A stretch of DNA of 64,000 nt from Butyricicoccus porcorum (GCF_002157465.1 NZ_NHOC01000004.1:82640-146639); one strand, 5' to 3'; shown: positions 52,915 through 62,427, numbered from the stretch's first letter. Numbers and translations: made by a program. The notes: generated by a model from the letters alone, not told the origin.

Positions 52915-54177
52915 TTATTCTCCCGTGCTCTGTCCGGCATTCAACCCTGCCAGGTAGCCGGTTGACCACGCGATCTGCAAATTAAAGCCGCCGGTATACG
53001 CATCCACATCGATGATCTCGCCGGCAAAATACAGGTTCGGCACCTTTTTCGATTCCATTGTCTTCGGTGTGATTTCACGCACCGAAATACCGCCCGATGT
53101 GACAATGGCGTCTGAAACCGGGCGTGGCTCCGTGATTTCCAGTTCAAAATGCTTGAGCACGCGCACCAGCGCATGCCGCTGCTTTTTGGTAATTGCATTG
53201 ACCTTCTGATGCGGATCAATGCCGGAACGCTCCACGACAATCGGAATCAGCTTGCGCGGCAAAAGCGCGCCGAGCGAATTGCGGAAATCCGTGTTCAGCT
53301 CACCGGAAAAATCCGAAAGAATGCGCTTGTCCAGCGTCGCCTCGTCCAGTGCGGGCTTGAAATCGATCTCCGCGCGGTATGTCGCCTTATCCCATTTACG
53401 CATGTGCGACGATGCGCTGAGCACCAGCGGGCCGGAAATGCCGAAGTGCGTAAACAGCATCTCACCAAAGCCCTCATGCAGCTTTTTGTTGTTTTCAAAT
53501 ATGGTCAACGTGACATTTTTGAGCGACAGCCCCTGCAAACGGGGGCAGTCCTTTCCCGCACAGACCAGCGGTACAAGGGATGCGCGCAGCGGTGTCACTG
53601 TATGCCCGAGCTTTTCCGCCCAGACATATCCGTCACCGGTCGAGCCGGTCAGCGGATAGGATTTTCCGCCGGTGGCAACAATCACGCGGTCAGCGCGCCG
53701 CAGCCTGCCGCCTGCCATCACACCGCAAACGGCACCCGTTTCTTCTTCCACGCAGAGATCCGTCACCTCATCGTGCACAATCGTCACACCACACCGGCGT
53801 ACCCAGCCATACAGCGCATCGACGACATCCAGTGCCCGGTCGGAAACCGGAAACACACGGCTGCCGCGCTCGGTCTTGAGCGGTACGCCCAGCTTTTCAA
53901 AAAACGCCATGGTGTCCTGTACGGAAAACGCGCCGAGTGCGCTGTACAGAAAGCGCGGATTTTGCGGCACATTGGTCAGAAAGGTCTGCGCATCACAGTT
54001 GTTTGTGACATTGCAGCGACCTTTGCCTGTAATGGCGAGCTTGCGCCCGACCTTTTCATTGTGCTCAAACAGCAGCACACAAGCGCCCTGTTGTGCCGCT
54101 GTCCCCGCCGCCATCAGTCCAGCCGCACCGGCACCAATGACCGCAACGGTCAGATTATTCATTGTCGAGTTTTTCAT
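52915..54177 (-). CDS. HI0933/YhiN-type FAD flavoprotein (BaiN-like)
   Basis: The 420-residue protein has the Rossmann FAD motif VAVIGAGAAGLMAAG, LLFEHNEKVGRKLAITGKGR (typical of YhiN), a VIVATGGKSYPLTGSTGDGY loop and the C-terminal FAD motif NLYFAGEIIDVDAYTGGFNL. ATG 54177 or 54162 may be used; both overlap the RpiR gene end, and neither has a strong ribosome site, suggesting coupling. BaiN-like reductases of gut Clostridia act on bile acids or other enones, but this family is mostly uncharacterised. Confidence 0.87.
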   Translation of the reverse strand: MKNSTMNNLTVAVIGAGAAGLMAAGTAAQQGACVLLFEHNEKVGRKLAITGKGRCNVTNNCDAQTFLTNVPQNPRFLYSALGAFSVQDTMAFFEKLGVPLKTERGSRVFPVSDRALDVVDALYGWVRRCGVTIVHDEVTDLCVEEETGAVCGVMAGGRLRRADRVIVATGGKSYPLTGSTGDGYVWAEKLGHTVTPLRASLVPLVCAGKDCPRLQGLSLKNVTLTIFENNKKLHEGFGEMLFTHFGISGPLVLSASSHMRKWDKATYRAEIDFKPALDEATLDKRILSDFSGELNTDFRNSLGALLPRKLIPIVVERSGIDPHQKVNAITKKQRHALVRVLKHFELEITEPRPVSDAIVTSGGISVREITPKTMESKKVPNLYFAGEIIDVDAYTGGFNLQIAWSTGYLAGLNAGQSTGE

Positions 54178-55018
54178 ATACCTGATATTCGTCCCAAATT
54201 GCTTCCAGCTTGTTAAAGGTATCGCTGATTTCATTCTGCTTGCGCATGCCGATGGCGACAATCAGCGCATTGATAACGCTGAGCGGCGCAACGAGGGAAT
54301 CGACAAACGAAGCCATATCACTCTTTGCAAGCAGCGTATAATCCGCCGTCTGGCTGAGCGGTGACAGGCGGCTGTCGGTCAGCGCAATGACAGTTGCACC
54401 GGATTTTTTGGAATACTCCAATGCCTTGAGCGTGCGCTTGGAATAGCGCGGGAAGCTGACGCCGAGCACAACATCACCCTCGCCGACGCGCAAAATCTGT
54501 TCAAAAATCTCGCTGACGCTGTTGGTATGGATCAATCTTGCATTGTCAAACAGCAGGTTGAAGTAAAACCCCAAAAAGCTGGACAGCGCAGCCGAAGAAC
54601 GCACGCCCAGAATATAAATATGTCTGGCTCCCAGAATCGCCTCTACCGCACCTTCAAAGGATCGGCGGTCGATTTCATCCAGTGTCATGCGGATTTTATC
54701 AATATCAGACGACAGCACGGTGCGCAGAATATCCTGATCGCCCATACGGTCGCTTGTGACCTCCATACGCTGGACGGCGGTGAGCTTGTTGCGGATCATC
54801 TCCTGCAATGCCTTTTGCAGATGCGGATAACCGTCATATCCCAGCTCCGTGGCAAACCGGACCACGGTCGATTCGCTGACGCCGACGGTCGCGCCCAGCT
54901 TGCTTGCGGTCAGAAATGCCGCCTTGTCATAATGCTCAATGATATACTTCGCAATCAGACGCTGCCCTTTGGAGAATTTAGACAGATTATTCTGGATTTT
55001 GCTCATTAAATCATTCAT
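54155..55018 (-). CDS. MurR/RpiR-family regulator
   Basis: The 287-residue protein has an N-terminal RpiR helix-turn-helix (TASKLGATVGVSESTVVRFA) and a C-terminal SIS sugar-phosphate domain (RHIYILGVRSSAALSSFLGF and FPRYSKRTLKALEYSKKSGA). Such proteins sense sugar phosphates, often amino-sugar or sialic-acid derivatives. It precedes the flavoprotein gene with overlapping ends; the link is unclear. Confidence 0.9.
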   Translation of the reverse strand: MNDLMSKIQNNLSKFSKGQRLIAKYIIEHYDKAAFLTASKLGATVGVSESTVVRFATELGYDGYPHLQKALQEMIRNKLTAVQRMEVTSDRMGDQDILRTVLSSDIDKIRMTLDEIDRRSFEGAVEAILGARHIYILGVRSSAALSSFLGFYFNLLFDNARLIHTNSVSEIFEQILRVGEGDVVLGVSFPRYSKRTLKALEYSKKSGATVIALTDSRLSPLSQTADYTLLAKSDMASFVDSLVAPLSVINALIVAIGMRKQNEISDTFNKLEAIWDEYQVYEKLDNE

Positions 55019-55147
55019 AGTTTGTGCCTCTTACCCTCACATTTTCTTGATATTCCATGTATCTTTCATTGTATCTGCTGCTGCAAAAAAATGCAAGTGT
55101 TTCCGCTTCCAATTGCAAAAATTATGCAGGATTCGCTTCATATTGTA

Positions 55148-55870
55148 TCATTTCTGTAAAGTATCCCGGCGAAGCACAGCCATTTCGCCGCCGGACAGCT
55201 CGCGCCACTGTCCCGGACGCAGCGAACGGTCGAGCCGGAGCTTTCCCACCGCGATCCGGCACAACCGAAGCACTTTGAACCCGCACTGTGCACACATCTT
55301 CCGAATCTGCCGGTTGCGCCCCTCATGAATGGTCATATGCAGCACGAAGGTACCGTCCGGCTGCCGGGCGGTTACCCGGACCTGTGCCGGGCGGATACGG
55401 TAGCCGTCGATGTCCATCGGCTCGGACAATCTGGGGAGATTCTGCTCCTGCCCGCGCACTGTGACTTCATAGGTCTTATCCACATGATATCGCGGATGGG
55501 TCAGCGCATCGAGCAGCGCGCCGTCGTTGGTCAGCAGCAGCAGTCCCTCGGAATACTGGTCGAGCCGCCCGACCGGCAGCACGCGTACCGGACAGCGCTG
55601 CACCAGCTGCGCCACTGTTCTGCGGTTTTTCTCATCCGACATCGTCGTAACAACACCCGCAGGCTTGTACAGCATGATGGTATGCAGTTCTTCATGTCCG
55701 CCGATGCGTTTTCCGTTGACACAAATATCATCGACCTGCGCATCCGCACGGTCTCCCGGTTTTGCGGTCACACCGTTGACGGTCACAGCCCCACTCTCCA
55801 TCAGCTTTTCCGCCGCCCGGCGCGAGCATACGCCCGCCCCGGACAGGATTTTCTGTAATCTTTCCTGCAC
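55148..55870 (-). CDS. rluB: Ribosomal large subunit pseudouridine synthase, RsuA/RluB family
   Basis: The 240-residue protein has an S4 domain (ERLQKILSGAGVCSRRAAEK) and the catalytic motif LPVGRLDQYSEGLLLLTNDG, with Asp as nucleophile. It converts a uridine in helix 89 of 23S rRNA (E. coli RluB site) or a similar target. The exact symbol is inferred from family only. Confidence 0.92.
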   Translation of the reverse strand: MQERLQKILSGAGVCSRRAAEKLMESGAVTVNGVTAKPGDRADAQVDDICVNGKRIGGHEELHTIMLYKPAGVVTTMSDEKNRRTVAQLVQRCPVRVLPVGRLDQYSEGLLLLTNDGALLDALTHPRYHVDKTYEVTVRGQEQNLPRLSEPMDIDGYRIRPAQVRVTARQPDGTFVLHMTIHEGRNRQIRKMCAQCGFKVLRLCRIAVGKLRLDRSLRPGQWRELSGGEMAVLRRDTLQK

Positions 55871-55920
55871 GTTTTTTCCTCTTTCCGCTCTAGGCTTCTC
55901 TATTTTCTATCAATGCATCC

Positions 55921-57036
55921 TCACTGCATTTCTTCTATTTCCCGTCCGCGTATACGGTCGAGCCACAGCAGAAACCGTTCCCACCAGCCGGTGTCCGCCT
56001 GCGTTTCATCGGCGGCGACGGCGTTTGCGCACAGCAGCTCTGTCTCACACAGCACGGTATCACCGCACACCACCTGTGCGAAGCCGCAGACCATACCCTT
56101 CTCGACAGGCGCATACAAAAATGGTGCACAGAAAATGCGCAGCTCTGCCTGTTCCCCCGCCAGCATCGTCGCACTGAGATCGTCTGCATACACCGCAGAA
56201 ACCGTCTCTGCCTGCCCGGTCTGTACCGAAATCTCGCAGGCAGCTTCTCCCTTCTGCGCCCAAGAGGTTTCTTTCATACCGGCAAATGCCGCGTCCAACA
56301 TGGAAATATGATCGTTCCAATCATTTCCGTCGTTCAGCGTCACAACGACAACGGTGCGCCCGTCCCGCTCTGCCGCACTGACCAGGCAACGCCCTGCTGT
56401 CCGGGTAAATCCGGTTTTGACCCCGATTGCACCGTCATACAGCCGCAGCATTTTGTTGTGGTTGACCATGGTTCGCGTGCCATACGTATGGCTTGTCGTT
56501 GCAACGACTTCGGCAAATGTCTCATTTTTCAGGGCAAATGCCGCGAGCTTCGCCAGTTCATACGCGGTTGTGTAATGCGTCTCGCCGTCCAGCCCGCTCG
56601 GATTGTCAAAATGCGTGTTGGCCAGACCGAGCTGCTCTGCGCGCGTGTTCATGCGCGCAATGAAATCCTCGCGCCCGCCGCATACCGCTGCGATACATTC
56701 TGCCGCGTCATTACCGGAACACAGCATCAGTCCATACAGAATCTCTCGCAGCGGCAGTTTTTCCCCCGCCTTGAGGTACATTGATGAGCCTTCCACACCT
56801 GCACACGCCGCGGGAACCGTGATTTCCCGTTCCAGATCGGGGTCCTCCGCCGCAAGCAAACCGGTCATGATTTTTGTCGTGCTCGCCATAGGCAGGCGCT
56901 GGTTTTCCTGTGAGCCGTCCAGCAGGACGCCGGTATCCGCCGACAGTACGGCATAGGCCGACGCGGAGTAGGCCAGCGCATGCCGCGCGCACAGCAATAC
57001 TGCCAGACAGATACAAAAGAGCAGCCGTTTTCTCAT
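55921..57036 (-). CDS. D-alanyl-D-alanine carboxypeptidase (DacF-like PBP)
   Basis: The 371-residue secreted enzyme starts at ATG 57036 after GGGGAGGGG. It has a signal peptide (residues 2-22), S52-TTK55 (S-x-x-K), CSGN (S-x-N) and VKTGFT (K-T-G), the complete S11 peptidase active site. A C-terminal beta domain and amphipathic tail (WWERFLLWLDRIRG) anchor it to the membrane. It trims pentapeptide stems of peptidoglycan; DacF does this in forespore cortex. Confidence 0.93.
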   Translation of the reverse strand: MRKRLLFCICLAVLLCARHALAYSASAYAVLSADTGVLLDGSQENQRLPMASTTKIMTGLLAAEDPDLEREITVPAACAGVEGSSMYLKAGEKLPLREILYGLMLCSGNDAAECIAAVCGGREDFIARMNTRAEQLGLANTHFDNPSGLDGETHYTTAYELAKLAAFALKNETFAEVVATTSHTYGTRTMVNHNKMLRLYDGAIGVKTGFTRTAGRCLVSAAERDGRTVVVVTLNDGNDWNDHISMLDAAFAGMKETSWAQKGEAACEISVQTGQAETVSAVYADDLSATMLAGEQAELRIFCAPFLYAPVEKGMVCGFAQVVCGDTVLCETELLCANAVAADETQADTGWWERFLLWLDRIRGREIEEMQ

Positions 57037-57093
57037 GCGCATCCCCTCCCCCTCATTTTTACGGATCAAGGCGGAGATTTATGCGCACAACCA

Positions 57094-57125
57094 AAAAGAG
57101 GAGCAGCGCATCCTGCCCCTCTTTT
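57094..57125 (-). terminator. Terminator of the scpA-ytfJ gene series
   Basis: AAAAGAGGAGCA and TGCCCCTCTTTT form a stem with a mismatch around loop GCGCATCC; T run on the minus strand. It lies just past the ytfJ stop. Confidence 0.8.
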
Positions 57126-57132
57126 GTTCGGT

Positions 57133-57582
57133 TTATTCCGCTGTCGGTGCAGTCTCTCCCGTCTGAACCGGCGCAGAGGAATCACTTTCATCCTGCTTGC
57201 CGCGGCGTCCGGATACAAAGTTCTGAATGCCGTTGATTGCACCCGGAATCATCTCAATCAGGCGATCCGTGCTGTTTTCTGCCGGCATATTGACCGGAAG
57301 AATGCGCGCATCCCCGCCGTTGACAATCAGAAACGCGATCGGCGTGATGCTGACGCCTGCACCACCGCCGCCGCCAAAGCACAGCGGCGCATTGTCCGAG
57401 CTGTTTCTCGATTTAAAATCGCTGCCGCCGGAACCAAAGCCAAATGTGACCTTGGAAATCGGTATGAGCGTCGTGCCGTCCTGCGTAACAATCGGGTCGC
57501 CGATGATCGTATTGACATCCACCATCGAACGGATTTTTTCCATTGTCTCTGCCATCAGGCCATTTACTGCATGTTCTGCCAT
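57133..57582 (-). CDS. ytfJ: Sporulation protein YtfJ / GerW family
   Basis: The 149-residue protein has the conserved VDVNTIIGDPIVTQDGTTLI and VTFGFGSGGSDF followed by a Gly-rich GGGGGAGVSITPIAFLIVNG. YtfJ/GerW is a spore protein of Firmicutes; GerW affects germination. Its tail is low-complexity Ser/Glu/Thr. It follows the DUF2953 gene, with which it usually pairs. Confidence 0.95.
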   Translation of the reverse strand: MAEHAVNGLMAETMEKIRSMVDVNTIIGDPIVTQDGTTLIPISKVTFGFGSGGSDFKSRNSSDNAPLCFGGGGGAGVSITPIAFLIVNGGDARILPVNMPAENSTDRLIEMIPGAINGIQNFVSGRRGKQDESDSSAPVQTGETAPTAE

Positions 57583-57645
57583 TTCGTCCTCTTCCTTTCT
57601 GCCGGGCGTGTTCGTAAAAATGTCCCCGCCCTCATTCTGTATTTG

Positions 57646-58335
57646 TTATCTCTGCTCCATGGGCTGTGAAGCTGCGTGCTCCGCTTCCCATTGTTTTGCT
57701 TCTTCCTTTGTCGTGCGGATGGATTTCCACAGCGCCCAGAGTGCCTTCCTCCTGCGCCAGAAGACGCGCGGAAAGCGGCCAATGCGCGTCATAACGGAAC
57801 AATCCACGCCCCAAACGGTCTGTTCCGCGTCAAAATCCGCATCGAGTACAATTTTCGTATCCTTCAGTACAAAGGCGCGCTCGAAATACGGATACAGATT
57901 GCCGATCAGTGCAGACAGAGCACCCAGCAGGTTGCCTGTCTGTGCCGCGTCCGGCGTGTGCAGGATGACGGTGACATGCAGCCGCTCCCATGTCATGGTT
58001 CCCGCCATATCGTCAATCAGATCGAGTGCGAGCGAAAGCGCCTGCTCGTAATCCAGCTTCCTGACGTCAATCATCGGGGCGCGCGGCTTTTTTTCTTTGG
58101 GCTTTGCGGGCGCTTTTTCCGGCTTTTTCTGTCGTTTTTGTTTGCTTTTTCCCGTCTGTCCCAGCGTCCACACCCGTCTGACCGGGCCGAAGCCAATGCG
58201 CACACGCAAAGGACCGTCCGGCAGGCGCCGCCTGACCTCAACACGCGCCGGCAGGCACATCAGCAAAACCGCAAGCACAATCCCCAGACCGAGGACTGCC
58301 AGCAGCAAAATGCCGATGATTTTGAGAACAATCAT
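57646..58335 (-). CDS. DUF2953 membrane-anchored protein
   Basis: The 229-residue protein has an N-terminal transmembrane helix (IVLKIIGILLLAVLGLGIVL), a basic Lys/Pro stretch (about residues 65-85, GKSKQKRQKKPEKAPAKPKE) and a beta-rich DUF2953 domain. It is usually found next to ytfJ and scpAB in Clostridia, suggesting a sporulation role. Four bp overlap with scpB. Confidence 0.85.
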   Translation of the reverse strand: MIVLKIIGILLLAVLGLGIVLAVLLMCLPARVEVRRRLPDGPLRVRIGFGPVRRVWTLGQTGKSKQKRQKKPEKAPAKPKEKKPRAPMIDVRKLDYEQALSLALDLIDDMAGTMTWERLHVTVILHTPDAAQTGNLLGALSALIGNLYPYFERAFVLKDTKIVLDADFDAEQTVWGVDCSVMTRIGRFPRVFWRRRKALWALWKSIRTTKEEAKQWEAEHAASQPMEQR

Positions 58336-58886
58336 GCCTGTTCCTCCGCGCGTTCTGCCTCTCTTTTCTGTTCCAGCTCCGTCAGCTCCGGCAAGTCAGG
58401 CAGGTCATCCAGCGAGGAAATGGAGAATGCCCGCAAAAACGCCGTTGTTGTGCGGTAAATCATCGGCCTGCCCGGCACATCCAGCCGCCCACAGCCCTCA
58501 ATCAGGCCTTTATCCAGCAGCGTCAGGATGGTGTTTGAGCTGTCCACGCCGCGCAGCTGTTCGACATAAGCGCGTGTGACCGGCTGTCGGTATGCGACAA
58601 TCGAAAGCACCTCAAGTGCCGCTGCCGAAAGTCCCGGCGCACGCCGCACCTCCAGTGCGCGGCGGATGGTATCCGCATATTCCGCGCGCGAAACCATCTG
58701 ATAGCTGTCCTGCAAATGGATCAGCTGAAAGCCACGTTTTTCCGCGTCATAGCTGTCCGCAAGGTTCTGTGCCAGGCGGTGCAGCATGTCCGCATCGATG
58801 CCGAGCACCTGCATCAGCTTTTGCTCATACACAGGTTCACCCGATGCAAATAAAATGCCCTCCAGCAGGCAGGACAATTCATTCAT
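58332..58886 (-). CDS. scpB: Segregation and condensation protein B
   Basis: The 184-residue protein is the paired winged-helix ScpB (CLLEGILFASGEPVYEQKLM and ALEVLSIVAYRQPVTRAYVE then LRGVDSSNTILTLLDKGLI). It is a kite subunit of the SMC complex. It overlaps scpA by 4 bp. Confidence 0.95.
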   Translation of the reverse strand: MNELSCLLEGILFASGEPVYEQKLMQVLGIDADMLHRLAQNLADSYDAEKRGFQLIHLQDSYQMVSRAEYADTIRRALEVRRAPGLSAAALEVLSIVAYRQPVTRAYVEQLRGVDSSNTILTLLDKGLIEGCGRLDVPGRPMIYRTTTAFLRAFSISSLDDLPDLPELTELEQKREAERAEEQA

Positions 58887-59641
58887 GAAATGCGTTCCTC
58901 CCGAATTTCTGTGCGCTCCTCACCGGTGCACAGCGAAAGCTCTGTCTCATCGCCCTCGCCGTCAATATGGATGCGGCGCGTCTTGGACAGCTCCAGCACG
59001 GCGAGAAATGTCGCAACAATCTCCGACCGGCTGTGCGTATCGTCAAACAGGCTGCGGAAATTCAGTGTTGCCTTCCGGCGAAACCGCAGCAAAATCGATG
59101 TAATGCGTGTATGCACCGGCACGTGCTCACGTCCGACAATGCCGGAAAATGCACTGACTGGCGGCGGCAGCTTGCGCCCGATGCGCGTCAGCATGCGCCG
59201 CGCGGCATCCGGCAGCTTCTCCGGCGGCAGCGTGCCTTCAAACTTTTTTTTGCGCTCCAGCGGTTCAGGCGGACGCGTCAGAATATCGCGCGCCGCGTCG
59301 CTGTGCGCACGGAAAAACGGCTGTACCTCACGGATGCGCTGGTATTCCAGCAGCTGCTCCACCAGCTGTGCGCGCGGGTCGTCGTCTTCGTCTTCTTCGT
59401 TTTTTTCCTTCGGCAGCAGCATACGCGATTTAATCAGCATCAGCTGCGCCGCCATTGTGATAAAGTCGCCTGCAACCTCCATATCCGCCGACTGTACCTC
59501 ACGCAGCACCTCCATGTACTGCTCGAGAATCAGCGAAATCGGAATGTCATAGATATTGACTTTGTTTTTCGCAATCAGATGTAACAATAAATCCAGCGGG
59601 CCGTCAAAGGCGGTCAGATGGAAGGTCATTTTCTCCGTCAT
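58883..59641 (-). CDS. scpA: Segregation and condensation protein A
   Basis: The 252-residue kleisin begins MTEKMTFHLTAFDGPLDLLL and contains EVAGDFITMAAQLMLIKSRM. The C-terminal winged helix ends near LSKTRRIHIDGE. It closes the SMC ring in chromosome segregation. It is preceded by 3 bp of spacer after the M50 protease stop. Confidence 0.95.
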   Translation of the reverse strand: MTEKMTFHLTAFDGPLDLLLHLIAKNKVNIYDIPISLILEQYMEVLREVQSADMEVAGDFITMAAQLMLIKSRMLLPKEKNEEDEDDDPRAQLVEQLLEYQRIREVQPFFRAHSDAARDILTRPPEPLERKKKFEGTLPPEKLPDAARRMLTRIGRKLPPPVSAFSGIVGREHVPVHTRITSILLRFRRKATLNFRSLFDDTHSRSEIVATFLAVLELSKTRRIHIDGEGDETELSLCTGEERTEIREERIS

Positions 59642-59644
59642 AAA

Positions 59645-60283
59645 TCACAGCACCAGTCCGACAACCGCAGACAGGATGCGGTAAACAAAATTGATGACAA
59701 CATTGATCGGCGTATCCAACACACCGAGCAGCAGCAGGATCAGCAGGCCGAACTGGATATACTGCTGATACCGCGCAAATTTAAATTCAGCCTGATACGG
59801 CAGAAAGGAAAACAGAATTTTCGAGCCGTCCAGCGGCGGCACCGGGATGAGATTGAACACACCGAGACCGATACTCATAACCGCGGTCGAATAGCAGAAC
59901 AAGCCGAGAGCAAGCAGGATCGTCGAATTGCCTGACATGAAGATCCGCTGTAAAAACAGCGCGATGAGCGCAAGCAGAAAATTGGACAGCGGCCCTGCCA
60001 GTGAAACCAGCGCAATATCGCGCCGTGGCTTTTTAAAATAACGCACATCGACCGGAACCGGCTTTGCCCAGCCGACATGGAACAGAAGCAGGCAAATCGT
60101 GCCGATCGGATCCAGATGATGAATCGGATCGAGCGTCAGCCGCCCCGCATTTTTCGCGGTTGGATCGCCCAGCGCATTCGCCGCAAAGCCATGCGCGGCT
60201 TCGTGCACGCTCAGGCACAGCAGCACAGCCGGGATGCTGATAAGCAACTCTATCAAAATGTCGTTCCAATTGCCCGAAAACAT
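59645..60283 (-). CDS. Site-2 metalloprotease (M50, Rv2869/YwhC-like)
   Basis: The 212-residue polytopic protein has the zinc motif VHEAAHGFAANALGD (H-E-x-x-H), NAGRLTLDPIHHLDP, and the second ligand NLIPVPPLDGSK. It is the short PDZ-less class of site-2 proteases. It probably cleaves membrane anti-sigma factors or remnants, but no partner is visible. It heads the scpA-scpB-DUF2953-ytfJ series. Confidence 0.92.
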   Translation of the reverse strand: MFSGNWNDILIELLISIPAVLLCLSVHEAAHGFAANALGDPTAKNAGRLTLDPIHHLDPIGTICLLLFHVGWAKPVPVDVRYFKKPRRDIALVSLAGPLSNFLLALIALFLQRIFMSGNSTILLALGLFCYSTAVMSIGLGVFNLIPVPPLDGSKILFSFLPYQAEFKFARYQQYIQFGLLILLLLGVLDTPINVVINFVYRILSAVVGLVL

Positions 60284-60316
60284 AAATCAATCCTTCTCCT
60301 GAAAAGCAAATTGACA

Positions 60317-60336
60317 CCTGTATTGAAAAATACAGG
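60317..60336 (-). other. Hairpin in the leader of the M50-protease transcript
   Basis: CCTGTATT-gaaa-AATACAGG is a perfect 8-bp stem, between the likely -10 region (TATACT/TATAAT near 60343-60352 on the minus strand) and the ribosome site AGGAGAAGG. It may stabilise or control the transcript. Confidence 0.45.
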
Positions 60337-60409
60337 AATATGCATTATAGTATAGCCGGAAAACAGGCAGATTTCAAGCAAATCAGGGGGATTTTACAAA
60401 CCGGACAAA

Positions 60410-60450
60410 AACAGAGGGCAAAGCGCCATGCACTCTGCCCTCCTCCGTTT
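60410..60450 (-). terminator. Terminator of the HIT gene
   Basis: GAGGGCA and TGCCCTC, extended by flanking A/T pairs (AAACAGAGG/CCTCCGTTT), form the stem, followed by GTTTTTG on the minus strand. It lies just past the HIT gene stop. Confidence 0.75.
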
Positions 60451-60460
60451 GTGATAAAAA

Positions 60461-60898
60461 TCAGTCGATGTTCAGCTCTGCCTTGAGCTGTGCGATCATT
60501 TCGGCATACTCGTCGTCAGACAGGAATACCGGATTCTCATAGCTGATTGCGAACGAACCGCCGAACTCCGGGCCGCCCTCGTACTTCGGTACGATGTGGA
60601 AATGCAGGTGCGGCAGCTTGTCGCCGTATGCACCCAGATTCACCTTGGTGCAGCCCCACAGCTTCTTAACAGCTGCGGCAGCGGCAGCAACGTCGTCCAT
60701 GTAATCCTTGCGCTGCTCTTCGGTCAGGTCAAACAGCTCGGACTTGTGATCGTTGAGCGAAACGATGCAGCGACCCTTATGAGCCTGATCCTTGAACAGG
60801 TGCAGGGTGCTGACCTTCATCTTGCCAACCGGGATCATCAGCGCCAGACGGCCCTCATGATTCGGATCACAATAAAAACAATTCGGTGCAGTTGCCAT
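60461..60898 (-). CDS. HIT-family nucleotide hydrolase
   Basis: The 145-residue protein has the histidine triad KLPHLHFHIVPKYEG (H-x-H-x-H). The N terminus (ATAPNCFYCDPNHE) has a C-x-x-C-like start. HIT proteins hydrolyse nucleotide phosphoramidates and dinucleotides. It lies alone between two terminator-bearing gaps. Confidence 0.93.
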   Translation of the reverse strand: MATAPNCFYCDPNHEGRLALMIPVGKMKVSTLHLFKDQAHKGRCIVSLNDHKSELFDLTEEQRKDYMDDVAAAAAAVKKLWGCTKVNLGAYGDKLPHLHFHIVPKYEGGPEFGGSFAISYENPVFLSDDEYAEMIAQLKAELNID

Positions 60899-60964
60899 TG
60901 GTATCGTCTCCTTTTCCTACTATTTCTCTTTTCGTTTCTTTGGGGTATCTTCAGTATACCGCAA

Positions 60965-62092
60965 TCACACCGAATTTTCCAGACCTCTGGAAAAAGTTAC
61001 ATAAAAATTTGTCTCCCACGCCGGGACATACGGATGATGCAGCATCCCGATGTATACCTCCGGGCACATATCGTGCAGCAGCAGCGGCAGCTCATATAAA
61101 TCCTCACTGCGGTGATACGCGGAAAGGGCAATGCGCGGGCGGTATTCCTGAATGGTATCCCGTGCGCCCACAAGGGCCTGATATTCCGCACCCTCGACAT
61201 CCAGCTTGAGCAGCGTGCACGGCGCGCCGTCCAGCACATGGTCAACCGATTCAACCGGTACGGATACCGTATGTTTGTCATGCGAAACCGCATGCATGAC
61301 CGGTGTGAGTGCAGAATTGCGCCCCGCCTTGCCGCCGAACAGCATCTCTCCCGGCTCTGACCACGCACCCGCATTCAAAATACGGATATGTTCCAGTTCC
61401 GCCTGTTCCACATATTTTTTCAGCTTTTTGAACGTCTTTTTATCCGGCTCCAGCGCAGTAATCGACGCATATTTGCCGTCCGTATACTCCAGTAGCTCAC
61501 GAATGGTATCGCCGTTGTATGCGCCGAGATCAACAAAATGCTCCTGCTCATGCGGCTTGAGATACGTCCGGAACGCGTTTTCCCGGCTGTCGGTATAATC
61601 GCGCAGCCAGTGCAGCTTTCCGCTCAGCTTGAAGTTGACCGTCGCGGCGAACACAGCGCGCGAACGGTCATCTGCAAGCAAATCATACGCCTGCTCCAGC
61701 TGTTCGCAGTGCGCCTGTACAAAAGCGAGGTCGAACAATGCGCCATCCGCGACCGGAACATCCGGCGCATATGTCGTATGCGTGCGATCCAGGTCGTCAA
61801 ACAGAGTCAGTACTTCCGGGCGGCTGGACGCAAACGCAATCACGGCGACAAAATCGCCCAGCTCCTGCTCCAGCTGCGACCGCTTTTTCACCGGATAACC
61901 CGCAAAGCTGTGCCCGCGTACAAATTCATCCGATGCAAAAATACCTGCAATTTCGATGCCACGCTCCCCGCACACGCGCAGAATTTTCTCCGCACCGTCA
62001 CCCATGCCGTACAGTGCAATCGGGCGTGTTTCGCGCTGCAAAACGTCCCAGATCGACTCGGTTTCGGTCACAAAATGCGGCAGACAGTTCAT
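60965..62092 (-). CDS. FkbM-family methyltransferase
   Basis: The 375-residue protein starts at ATG 62092, overlapping the upstream stop (ATGA). Residues 20-120 form an NAD-like or DUF4433-like Rossmann region (PIALYGMGDGAEKILRVCGE). The FkbM SAM domain follows (FVDLGAYNGDTIRELLEYTD, LKLDVEGAEYQALVGAR). The product may methylate a glycan or small molecule; substrate unknown. This two-domain plan is common in Clostridia. Confidence 0.87.
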   Translation of the reverse strand: MNCLPHFVTETESIWDVLQRETRPIALYGMGDGAEKILRVCGERGIEIAGIFASDEFVRGHSFAGYPVKKRSQLEQELGDFVAVIAFASSRPEVLTLFDDLDRTHTTYAPDVPVADGALFDLAFVQAHCEQLEQAYDLLADDRSRAVFAATVNFKLSGKLHWLRDYTDSRENAFRTYLKPHEQEHFVDLGAYNGDTIRELLEYTDGKYASITALEPDKKTFKKLKKYVEQAELEHIRILNAGAWSEPGEMLFGGKAGRNSALTPVMHAVSHDKHTVSVPVESVDHVLDGAPCTLLKLDVEGAEYQALVGARDTIQEYRPRIALSAYHRSEDLYELPLLLHDMCPEVYIGMLHHPYVPAWETNFYVTFSRGLENSV

Positions 62093-62427
62093 TCCCATGT
62101 CTTCCACACATCCGGACAGTAGCCGACAGTCGCCTGCTTTCCGTTGCGCACAATTGGGGTGCGCAGCAGCTTCGGGTTTTCCATCAGCTTTTCCATTTTC
62201 GCCTCATCGGACGCGAGATAGGGCAGCATCGCCGCATCCGGATCCTTTGCCTTCGGGTCAATCATCGCCTCTAGTCCAACCGCACGGCAGACAGAAGTGA
62301 ATTCCCCCTTGCTCATGCCGTAGCGCAGCAGATCGACCGACTGGTATTTGACACGGCGCTCTTTGAAATATCGTTCCGCCTTCTTTGTATCAAAGCATTT
62401 GCTCTTGCCAAAAATCTGAATGTTCAT
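62089..62427 (-). CDS. ArsC/Spx-family thioredoxin-like protein
   Basis: The 112-residue protein starts at ATG 62427 after AAAGGAGAATAAC. The ArsC/Spx fold is shown by IQIFGKSKCFDTKKAERYFK, then LLRTPIVRNGKQATVGYCPD with the cis-Pro of the thioredoxin fold. Only Cys at position 10 is near the active site and no C-x-x-C is present, so it is not Spx-redox-switch type. Arsenate reductase activity is possible but unproven. Confidence 0.8.
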   Translation of the reverse strand: MNIQIFGKSKCFDTKKAERYFKERRVKYQSVDLLRYGMSKGEFTSVCRAVGLEAMIDPKAKDPDAAMLPYLASDEAKMEKLMENPKLLRTPIVRNGKQATVGYCPDVWKTWE